Below are positions 1 through 5,767 of a stretch of 5,767 nucleotides of DNA, piece by piece. The first letter of the stretch is position 1. Each line of letters opens with the position of its first letter. A program made the position numbers and the translations under genes. The notes under the pieces are model-generated. The model did not search any database. It had not been told where the DNA came from and saw nothing but the letters and a program-made list of their open reading frames with translations. The stretch spans positions 1-5,767 of the forward strand of contig PLEB01000260.1 of assembly GCA_003136915.1 (NCBI GenBank). Reading direction: 5' to 3'. The stretch is from Chitinophagaceae bacterium. GTDB taxonomy: Bacteria; Bacteroidota; Bacteroidia; Chitinophagales; Chitinophagaceae.

Positions 1-19
1 CCGAAGCGAAGCGTAGGTG

Positions 20-38
20 GGTTGATGGTTGGTCAACC
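20..38 (-). terminator. Possible weak terminator hairpin after the esterase gene
   Basis: Seven bases past the esterase stop codon on the minus strand, GGTTGA and TCAACC form a perfect 6-base-pair stem around a 7-base loop. There is no T-run after it, so intrinsic termination is uncertain. The remaining bases to the window edge show nothing else that I recognise. Confidence 0.22.
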
Positions 39-44
39 TCTTCA

Positions 45-2012
45 TTATTTCCCAATCTCAAACCTCTTTTCATCTGTCAGCCCTTTCCATTGGTCGGTCC
101 GGAAGGGAACTGCAGGGAATCCCTCCTGGTTATAGAGATTGGCATCGCCGACATCGTCTGCCCAGCCATAGCGGACCTCAAGGGGTTCACTCACGGCATC
201 TGAGCTTACAGCCACCTTGTTTCCTATGATGGAGGCTTTCGCGTAATGAAAATGCTGGTCGCTCCCCGCAACTTCGAAACCCCGGATATAGCCATATTTA
301 TCTTTTGTCATCAGCCCGCTTCCGGTATGCGTGAACGTTAGTATAACTTTATTTCCTGTTACCGCAAGGGATTCGTAAACCGGTCCACTATATTGCATGG
401 TCTGACCATATATATTATTCAGGGCAATAGCAGCGAGTCTTTTCCCAACATCCTGCTTGTCTTTCGGATGAATGTCGTTTGATTCACCAATATCAACGGT
501 CACGGCCATGCCCGTATTGGGGAGGCTGAGCGTTCGTGTTTGTGCCTCGCGCAGTTCAGCCCAGGAGCTGCCATGTTCGCTATCACCATTTGCCGAGTTA
601 AAGCTGGCGAGTTGTACAAAATAGAAGGCAAAATTTCCTTCTCCCCACCGTTGCCTCCAATCGTTGATCATTAATGGGAAAGCTATACGGTACTGATATG
701 CACGGTCCGCGTTTGCTTCTCCCTGATACCACAATACGCCCTTAATTCCGAAAGGTATCAGGGGATTGATCATGCCATTGTAAAGAAGCGTCGGATAATC
801 ATTCGGATTGATACCCTGGGGATCGCTTTCTATTTTGGCTACCCTAAAACTCCAGAAGCCCGAAAGCGGGATATGCTGATCACCCGTGGTCAGGCTCATT
901 GCTGTGGAATCTCCGTAAATACCCCCAACCCCACCGGTATCTTCCACGCGCACTGCAATCACGTTATTGCCAGTCTTAAAAATACCGGGAGCAATCAGAT
1001 AGTGCCTGTCAGCATTATAGGATTTCGTAGCCCCAACCAGTATCCCATTTACATAGCTGTTATCATTATCATCTATTTTGCTCAGGTCAAGGATTACTGG
1101 TTTTGAGGCTTCGGTAGAATCCAGGGAAATTTCTTTCCTGAACCATACCACCCCATCCAGTAATTCCAGGCCCAGGTTCTGGGACTCCCAGAGTCCGGGT
1201 AAATGCATTTTCGGCCATACTTCACTGCTATAGTCAGGGTTTTTCCAATCGCTTTCCGGCAGGCTGTCGCGGATTAATTTCTCAAGCGTTCTGACCCGGT
1301 CATCCAGAGCTTGTTTGCGTTGCCTGGCAAGGAGCTCCAGATCCGTAGGCGGAAGTTTCGCGATCATGGTTTTGAATTCAGGGCTTCTCTCAAAAGCTCC
1401 CCGGCTTGTCCAGGTTTCAACCATGGTTCCTCCCCAGGATGAATTTATCAATCCTACGGGAACATGTAATCGCTTTTGGATCTCCCGCGCAAAAAAATAT
1501 CCGACAGCAGTAAATTCACCTGCAGTCGCCGGAGTGCAAACCTTCCATTCGCAGGAGGAGATATCTTCCTTTGGAGTCACGCTGGTGAAATGGGGAACCT
1601 TGATTTGCCGGATTTCAGGATAATCTGCCGTTTGAATTTCTGCGTCGGCATGCATGGCCTCGCTTAGTCTGAATTCCATATTGGATTGTCCGGAGCAGAT
1701 CCAAACCTCGCCCACAAGCACATCATGCAAAACCAGGCTGTCTTTACCCAAGACTTTTAATTCATATGGTCCTCCGGCCGGCTGTGGATCAAGTGTGACA
1801 AGCCATTTACCGTTCTTGTCCGTTCTTGTTTCCTTAACTTGTTTGTTGACCGTCACGGCTACCTTTTCGTTTGGTGCGGACCATCCCCATACGGGGACGG
1901 GCTGACTGCGCTGGATCACCATGTGATCACCAAATACTCTCGCAAGCCTGATCTGGGAATACCCCGCAACGCAGAAGGATAACCACAGAAGGCAAAGGAA
2001 TCGAATTTTCAT
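45..2012 (-). CDS. Secreted sialate O-acetylesterase-like SGNH esterase (SASA family)
   Basis: This 655-residue protein is predicted to hydrolyse O-acetyl esters on sugars outside the cytoplasm. Residues 1-19 form a signal peptide with Arg4, a hydrophobic core and likely cleavage at GYS/Q20. A small beta-rich N-terminal domain (about 21-98) precedes the SGNH fold. Its nucleophile motif GQSNM holds Ser110. SSWGGT lies at 191-196, WYQGEAN at 428-434, and NDIHP supplies the likely catalytic Asp513 and His515. Residues about 285-370 resemble the GH2-type jelly-roll sugar-binding module (DLSKIDDNDNSYVNG, then NNVIAVRVEDTGG) that often splits the esterase domain in this family. A C-terminal beta domain ends in a tryptophan-rich stretch. 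The length is normal and all catalytic motifs are intact. The ATG gives a proper signal peptide. The gene lies 48 bases after the mutase on the same strand with no clear promoter between them, so co-transcription is possible. The true substrate may be acetylated hemicellulose (as in xyloglucan esterases with a similar split architecture) rather than sialic acid; no sialic acid genes are visible nearby. Confidence 0.93.
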   Translation of the reverse strand: MKIRFLCLLWLSFCVAGYSQIRLARVFGDHMVIQRSQPVPVWGWSAPNEKVAVTVNKQVKETRTDKNGKWLVTLDPQPAGGPYELKVLGKDSLVLHDVLVGEVWICSGQSNMEFRLSEAMHADAEIQTADYPEIRQIKVPHFTSVTPKEDISSCEWKVCTPATAGEFTAVGYFFAREIQKRLHVPVGLINSSWGGTMVETWTSRGAFERSPEFKTMIAKLPPTDLELLARQRKQALDDRVRTLEKLIRDSLPESDWKNPDYSSEVWPKMHLPGLWESQNLGLELLDGVVWFRKEISLDSTEASKPVILDLSKIDDNDNSYVNGILVGATKSYNADRHYLIAPGIFKTGNNVIAVRVEDTGGVGGIYGDSTAMSLTTGDQHIPLSGFWSFRVAKIESDPQGINPNDYPTLLYNGMINPLIPFGIKGVLWYQGEANADRAYQYRIAFPLMINDWRQRWGEGNFAFYFVQLASFNSANGDSEHGSSWAELREAQTRTLSLPNTGMAVTVDIGESNDIHPKDKQDVGKRLAAIALNNIYGQTMQYSGPVYESLAVTGNKVILTFTHTGSGLMTKDKYGYIRGFEVAGSDQHFHYAKASIIGNKVAVSSDAVSEPLEVRYGWADDVGDANLYNQEGFPAVPFRTDQWKGLTDEKRFEIGK

Positions 2013-2060
2013 TTTGAATTATGTTCTGATAGAATAAAATCATGCGATTACCGGGGAGGG

Positions 2061-3788
2061 TTATTTGAGCTTCATATCGCTGATGATACCATCAATTCTT
2101 TTTTGCAACAAATCATCCATGGCATGAAAGGAAGATATGTTTTTCAATGTATCGTTTACACTGAAATAAAATTTGATCTTAGGTTCCGTTCCCGATGGAC
2201 GCGCGGAAATTTTGCTGCCGTCTTCCAGAATGAACTGGAGCACATTGCTCGCAGGCAATTCTATTTTCCTGGTTTCGCCCGTTTTCATATTGGTTTCCTG
2301 ACTGGTCTCGTAATCGAACAGCTGAATTACGGCGGACCCGTTAATGGTTGACGGGGGGTTATTTCGGTAAGCACTCATCATATCGGCGATTTGTTTCTGC
2401 CCATCCATTCCTTTTTTAGTTATGGAGATCAGGGATTCTTTATAAAATCCGAATTGCAGGTAGAGGTCAATTAATTTCTCGTATAATGTCTTGCCTTTAT
2501 TTTTTTCGTAAGCGGCCATTTCACATAAGATAGCCACCGCGCTTACGGCATCCTTGTCGCGGAGTTTTGAACCGATCATCAATCCATAGCTTTCCTCTCC
2601 GCCAATCACATAATTTTCTGTTTTTTCCTTTTCTTTAATCAATTCAGCAATCCACTTAAATCCCGTAAGCACGTTGTAACAACGGATATTGCTTTGCTTT
2701 GCGATTTCGTCGATCATGTCCGTGGTTACAATCGTTTTGACTACCATGTCATTTGGCTGTGCAATCCCCTTCTCCTTCCGGGCTTCGATCAGATAATTAA
2801 ATGCAAGCACCGCAGTTTGATTGCCATTCATAAGAACCCATTCTCCCTTATCATTCTTTACGCCGATCCCGACTCGATCCGCGTCCGGATCGGTTCCTAA
2901 TAATATATCAGCATCTATTTCCCGGGCTTTTTTCAAACCGAGGCCCATCGTCTCTTTTTCTTCGGGGTTAGGATATACGACGGTCGGGAAATTACCGTCG
3001 GGTTCGGCCTGCTCGTCAACGACGTGCACGTTGCTGAATCCAAAGCGTTGCAATACATCGGGAACCAGCTTGATCCCGGTTCCATGGATCGGCGTATACA
3101 CGATGCACAGGTTGTGCTGCCGTTCTATGATTTCCGGATATACAGAAAGATTCTTGACCATACTGATATAAGCTTCGTCGATTTCTTTTCCAATCATCGT
3201 GATATGTGATTCCCCACCCGTCCACTTGACCTCGTCCACCGAAGCAATTTTTTCCACTTCGGTAATTACATTATGATCATGCGGAGGCACCAGCTGCCCC
3301 CCGTCATTCCAATAAGCTTTGTAACCATTATATTCCTTTGGATTGTGTGAAGCCGTACAAACCACACCACCCTGACAGCCCAGGAAGCGTATCGTAAAAC
3401 TGAGCTCAGGCGTTGGCCGGAGGGATTGAAAAAGAAAAACCTTTATTCCATTAGCTGCAAATATCTTGGCGGCTGTTTCGGCAAAAAAACGGCTGTTATT
3501 GCGACTGTCATGTGCTATCGCCACTTTCACCATGTGTATTGGAAAGGACCGTTTCAGGTAATTTGAGTATCCCTGAGTCGCCATGCCTATTGTGTACTTA
3601 TTGATCCGGTTCGTACCTACCCCCATGATTCCGCGCAAACCCCCCGTTCCGAATTCCAGGTTCTGGTAAAAACTTTCTGTAAGCTCTTCCGGGTTTTCTT
3701 TCTGCATCCGGACGATGTCTGCTTTTGTATTTTCATCATAATTTCCAACTAACCAGCTATTCACTTTGGCCAGAATGGCTGCATCCAT
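2061..3788 (-). CDS. Phospho-sugar mutase (phosphoglucomutase/phosphomannomutase, PGM2/PgcA-like)
   Basis: This 575-residue cytosolic enzyme belongs to the alpha-D-phosphohexomutase superfamily, which interconverts hexose 1-phosphates and 6-phosphates through a phosphoserine. All four domains show their signature: FGTGGLRG at 46-53; the active-site loop TASHNPKEYNGYK with phospho-accepting Ser147; the metal-binding loop GTDPDADR with Asp300, Asp302 and Asp304; the sugar-binding loop GGEESYG at 396-402; and the phosphate-binding loop RPSGTEPK from Arg530. The length matches the PGM2/PgcA branch (about 570-600 residues), which is longer than typical bacterial phosphomannomutases (about 450). 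The frame stays open upstream to an ATG at 3980, but I chose the ATG at 3788. The extra 64 residues look unlike any family N-terminus and overlap the divergent gene, and a good promoter match (3811-3839) sits inside that extension. Glucose versus mannose preference cannot be read from the sequence; this branch is usually glucose-active and serves glycogen, nucleotide-sugar and central metabolism. Confidence 0.95.
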   Translation of the reverse strand: MDAAILAKVNSWLVGNYDENTKADIVRMQKENPEELTESFYQNLEFGTGGLRGIMGVGTNRINKYTIGMATQGYSNYLKRSFPIHMVKVAIAHDSRNNSRFFAETAAKIFAANGIKVFLFQSLRPTPELSFTIRFLGCQGGVVCTASHNPKEYNGYKAYWNDGGQLVPPHDHNVITEVEKIASVDEVKWTGGESHITMIGKEIDEAYISMVKNLSVYPEIIERQHNLCIVYTPIHGTGIKLVPDVLQRFGFSNVHVVDEQAEPDGNFPTVVYPNPEEKETMGLGLKKAREIDADILLGTDPDADRVGIGVKNDKGEWVLMNGNQTAVLAFNYLIEARKEKGIAQPNDMVVKTIVTTDMIDEIAKQSNIRCYNVLTGFKWIAELIKEKEKTENYVIGGEESYGLMIGSKLRDKDAVSAVAILCEMAAYEKNKGKTLYEKLIDLYLQFGFYKESLISITKKGMDGQKQIADMMSAYRNNPPSTINGSAVIQLFDYETSQETNMKTGETRKIELPASNVLQFILEDGSKISARPSGTEPKIKFYFSVNDTLKNISSFHAMDDLLQKRIDGIISDMKLK

Positions 3789-3799
3789 AAAACTTGTTT

Positions 3800-3807
3800 T
3801 AAATTTG
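3800..3807 (+). promoter_or_regulatory. Possible -7 box for the DUF2279 gene
   Basis: TAAATTTG is an exact match to the Bacteroidota -7 box TAnnTTTG and points towards the DUF2279 gene. I see no good TTTG at the right distance upstream; the nearest, at 3765-3768, is 31 bases away, which is too far. If used, the transcript would begin near 3812 with a leader of roughly 65-100 bases, depending on the start codon. The box lies between the mutase ATG and the mutase -7 box, so the two promoters would interfere sterically. An 8-base match in AT-rich DNA can occur by chance. Confidence 0.28.
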
Positions 3808-3810
3808 AAC

Positions 3811-3839
3811 CTAAGGTATTGATTTTTGTACGAAACAAA
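3811..3839 (-). promoter_or_regulatory. Predicted Bacteroidota-type promoter of the phospho-sugar mutase gene
   Basis: Read on the minus strand, TTTG (plus-strand 3836-3839) is followed after 17 bases by TACCTTAG (3811-3818). This fits the Bacteroidota housekeeping consensus of TTTG, a spacer of about 17-23, then TAnnTTTG, with one mismatch in the second box. Transcription would start near 3805, leaving a short leader of about 15-20 bases before the ATG at 3788. No Shine-Dalgarno sequence is seen, which is normal for this phylum. The site overlaps the predicted promoter on the other strand. The call rests on consensus matching only. Confidence 0.5.
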
Positions 3840-3878
3840 ATCTCCTTTCCCTTGGTACCCGCTAAAATTCATTGCTGA

Positions 3879-4832
3879 TTGAAGATATATTTCGCTAACA
3901 AATGCATCTTGAGGAGCGCGCTTTTGCGTATCACTTTTTTGATGGTTTTTATTTGTGAATTTCTGAACGGGTGGGCACAAACTGCCTTTTTACCTCCGGC
4001 ATCTGAATATAATTCAGGCAGGATGCGAACCGTAATCTTGACGGAATTGGCCAGTGGCGTTGCCATCTCTGCAGGTCTGTATTTTTTATGGTACCGCAAA
4101 CATCCGAGGAGCCGGTTTCATTTTTTTAATGATAATGGTGAGTGGCTGCAGATGGATAAAGCAGGACACGCTACAACAGCTTATAATATTGGCTCGATAC
4201 AATTTGACCTGATGCGCTGGTGCGGGGTGAAAAATGATGCTTCCATTGCAATCGGATCGATTACTGCCATCAGCTATATGTCCATTATCGAGGTATTAGA
4301 CGGATTTTCTTCAAAGTGGGGCTTTTCAAAAGGCGACATGATCGCCAATTTAATTGGTACAGCCTTGTTTGCTTCCCAGCAAAAAGCCTGGAATCAGCAA
4401 CGTATATCGCTGAAGTTCTCTTTCCATACTACAATTTATGCCCAGTATTATCCGTCCGAGCTGGGAAGAAACCTGATTTCGAGAATGATTAAGGATTATA
4501 ATGGTCAGACCTACTGGCTTTCTTTCAATCTGGCTTCCTTTCTTCCAGCCAAAACAGATTTTCCTTACTGGCTTAATATGAACCTGGGGTACGGTGCAGA
4601 GGGTATGATCGGCGCGAGAACGAACCCGGATTCCGTAAACGGGGTTAAAATACCTTACTTTCCAAGGTATAGGCAGTTTTATTTTTCGCCTGAAGCAGAT
4701 CTTTTCAGGATACCTTCCTCTTCGGCGCTTTTTAATACGGCAGCCTACCTGACCCGGGTTTCCAAAATACCTGCACCCGCCCTGGAATGGAGCAAGGAAA
4801 AAGGCATCCGCTTTCACCCTTTTTACTACTAG
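3879..4832 (+). CDS. DUF2279 family exported protein of unknown function
   Basis: This protein of up to 317 residues is recognised as DUF2279 (YfiM-like) by DKAGHATTAYNIG at 93-105 and by EVLDGFSSKWGFSKGD (138-153) followed by ANLIG. Residues 1-33 form an export signal: basic Lys2, Lys8, Arg12 and Arg17, a hydrophobic core ITFLMVFICEFL, and likely cleavage at GWA/Q34. Hydrophobic stretches at about 51-71, 122-137 and 155-166 suggest membrane association. The C-terminal part (about 175-317) is rich in aromatics and ends HPFYY. No enzymatic role is known to me. The start is uncertain. The frame opens at TTG 3879 immediately after an in-frame TGA (3876-3878). TTG 3909 would give a more typical 24-residue signal peptide. 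The only early in-frame ATG, at 3942, leaves just 13 residues before the cleavage site, too short for a signal peptide. The frame and family are secure; the exact start and function are not. Confidence 0.87.
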   Translation: MKIYFANKCILRSALLRITFLMVFICEFLNGWAQTAFLPPASEYNSGRMRTVILTELASGVAISAGLYFLWYRKHPRSRFHFFNDNGEWLQMDKAGHATTAYNIGSIQFDLMRWCGVKNDASIAIGSITAISYMSIIEVLDGFSSKWGFSKGDMIANLIGTALFASQQKAWNQQRISLKFSFHTTIYAQYYPSELGRNLISRMIKDYNGQTYWLSFNLASFLPAKTDFPYWLNMNLGYGAEGMIGARTNPDSVNGVKIPYFPRYRQFYFSPEADLFRIPSSSALFNTAAYLTRVSKIPAPALEWSKEKGIRFHPFYY

Positions 4833-4845
4833 GAAACCGAGTTTC
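4833..4845 (+). terminator. Weak hairpin just after the DUF2279 stop codon
   Basis: GAAAC-CGA-GTTTC is a perfect 5-base-pair stem with a 3-base loop that begins right after the TAG stop. No T-run follows, so it is a poor match to an intrinsic terminator. It could instead protect the transcript end or be chance. The next gene has its own promoter match, which makes some termination here plausible. Confidence 0.18.
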
Positions 4846-4859
4846 ATAGGGGTTATAAC

Positions 4860-4890
4860 GTTGCCTTCACAAAAAAAGTTAATACTTTTG
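4860..4890 (+). promoter_or_regulatory. Predicted Bacteroidota-type promoter of the GYF_2 gene
   Basis: GTTG (4860-4863) is followed after 19 bases by TACTTTTG (4883-4890). The second box matches TAnnTTTG exactly, the first matches TTTG in three of four positions, and the spacing is optimal. The start would be near 4896, giving a leader of about 38 bases before the ATG at 4934. This suggests the GYF_2 gene can be expressed independently of the DUF2279 gene. The perfect 8-base palindrome GTTATAAC (4852-4859) directly abuts the upstream box and could be a small operator half, or chance. Confidence 0.55.
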
Positions 4891-4933
4891 AGTGGGCTTT
4901 GATCGGTGCCCTTAACCTCTTTCAAGCTGGAAT

Positions 4934-5767
4934 ATGAGTACTTATTTATTGTTGCGCAACAATAAACAAACGGGACCTTTTACTTTAGAAGAGATCAAAC
5001 GCTTGTCCCTCAAATCCTACGATCTGGTATGGATTGAAGGAAAAAGCGCAGCTTGGCGGTACCCAGGCGAAATAACTGAATTTTCTTCCTTTGCACCGGT
5101 CGTTCCGGAACAGCCATACGATCGTTTTTTTAAGAAGCCCGGTACGGAGACTTCCAAAAAAGAATCCCTGGTAAATCCCACCCGTATCATTTTGCCTAAC
5201 CAGGAATCCGTTTACATTAACCTTCCTGCATCCGAAAAAAGACCTTCCGGGATTGGATCTGCCCCGCAGAGAAGAGACACTCTTGAATTGAATTGGGAAG
5301 AACCCATCAGACAACCCGAAGGTTATAAGATCACAGAGAGGCCTAAACCTTCTTCCGGCAGGAGTCTGCTCATCATCAGCATTGCCCTCATGTTCATTGC
5401 GGGTTTGGTCACAGGATTTATTATCTCAAATCGTAGAATTTTTTACTCAGCAAATGAAATTTCTACCCAGACCCAACCTCCGGCCCGGAAATCACCAATA
5501 CTGCTCCCGATAAATCCGGTGAAGTCCGGATCAGTGGCGCGAGATGGTAAAAACGGACAACTTAATAGGAAGGAACCTGGCAGCCTTACGGAACCGATTA
5601 TTCCATCCGGCATAATTAAGAAAAAGAAATCCGGACCTGGGTCCTTTACCAAAAAGGTTTCGCAACCAGTAGCAGCTGGCGGGACACCCATTGGAAAAGT
5701 TTCTGATTCTGGTGCAAACCGGCGGGTAACTGATAATGAAAACAGTTCGCTTGCTGCAAAAATAAGA
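4934..5767 (+). CDS. GYF_2 (DUF4339) domain single-pass membrane protein, C-terminus beyond window
   Basis: An open frame of 278 codons runs from ATG 4934 to the last base with no stop, so the protein is incomplete. Residues about 4-48 form a GYF_2/DUF4339 domain: QTGPF at 12-16, LEE at 18-20, then DLVW at 30-33, G36 and Trp41, matching the family's GPF / LVW-x-x-G / W pattern. GYF domains are generally adaptors that bind proline-rich peptides; the partner here is unknown. Residues 49-143 are a polar, probably flexible linker. One transmembrane helix follows (about 144-165, LLIISIALMFIAGLVTGFII), with basic residues on both sides (Arg143; Arg167-Arg168). After it comes a low-complexity region (about 170-278) rich in Pro, Ser, Gly, Asn and Lys, including a KKKK run at 229-232, with no recognised domain before the edge. 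There is no signal peptide, so the GYF domain is likely cytoplasmic. The start is supported by the promoter at 4860-4890 and by the domain beginning immediately after Met1. Antisense frames over this gene look spurious. Confidence 0.85.
   Translation, partial: MSTYLLLRNNKQTGPFTLEEIKRLSLKSYDLVWIEGKSAAWRYPGEITEFSSFAPVVPEQPYDRFFKKPGTETSKKESLVNPTRIILPNQESVYINLPASEKRPSGIGSAPQRRDTLELNWEEPIRQPEGYKITERPKPSSGRSLLIISIALMFIAGLVTGFIISNRRIFYSANEISTQTQPPARKSPILLPINPVKSGSVARDGKNGQLNRKEPGSLTEPIIPSGIIKKKKSGPGSFTKKVSQPVAAGGTPIGKVSDSGANRRVTDNENSSLAAKIR

Noticed and set aside
1..17. Short tandem CGAAG units at the window start as a possible repeat or CRISPR edge
   Set aside because: Only about two and a half 5-base units are present, with no spacer-repeat structure; too short to mean anything.
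1315..1905. Several plus-strand open frames of 60-100 codons opposite the esterase gene
   Set aside because: They overlap one another and lie within a full-length conserved esterase frame. None shows a domain or a credible promoter.
3789..3980. A 64-residue N-terminal extension of the phospho-sugar mutase starting at ATG 3980
   Set aside because: It does not resemble the family N-terminus, overlaps the signal peptide region of the divergent gene, and would contain the predicted mutase promoter. The ATG at 3788 gives the normal family length.
4350..4925. A 191-codon minus-strand open frame antisense to the DUF2279 gene
   Set aside because: The translation is rich in Arg, Cys and Gly with no recognisable domain. 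The plus-strand frame carries clear family motifs, so this is a shadow frame.
4985..5314. A 109-codon minus-strand open frame over the GYF_2 gene
   Set aside because: It is antisense to the GYF_2 domain and linker, which have family support. No motif or promoter supports it.
5443..5691. An 82-codon minus-strand open frame near the window end
   Set aside because: It is antisense to the low-complexity part of the GYF_2 protein, whose frame stays open through the edge. Its composition looks like a mirror of the Pro/Gly-rich coding strand.

Overview
The window looks like ordinary chromosomal DNA from a member of the Bacteroidota, probably a Chitinophagaceae-like soil or plant-associated bacterium. 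The lineage is inferred from four things: signal peptides that end just before a glutamine, promoter-like TTTG / TAnnTTTG boxes instead of -35/-10 boxes, no clear Shine-Dalgarno sequences, and the protein families present (a large secreted SASA-type esterase, a DUF2279 protein and a GYF_2/DUF4339 membrane protein). No tRNA, rRNA, CRISPR array, insertion sequence or phage gene was seen.

Layout: two genes on the minus strand occupy positions 45-3788. A cytosolic phospho-sugar mutase (2061-3788) is transcribed first. A secreted sialate O-acetylesterase-like SGNH esterase (45-2012) follows 48 bases downstream. A 90-base divergent intergenic region then separates them from two plus-strand genes: a DUF2279 protein with a signal peptide (3879-4832), and, after a 101-base gap with its own good promoter, a GYF_2-domain protein with one transmembrane segment (4934 to the window end, incomplete). 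This last gene is open to the edge, so it has no stop codon here.

How they may fit together: the esterase would remove acetyl groups from sugars or glycans outside the cytoplasm, and the mutase would interconvert hexose 1- and 6-phosphates inside the cell. A shared carbohydrate theme is plausible, but the mutase is a housekeeping enzyme and the linkage may be only positional. The two plus-strand genes encode envelope proteins of unknown function.

I did not find a convincing undescribed multi-gene system. The points most worth checking are the interlocked promoters between the mutase and DUF2279 genes, the apparent non-ATG start of the DUF2279 gene and its VanZ-like residue pattern, and the truncated GYF_2 protein with its basic low-complexity segment after the membrane helix.
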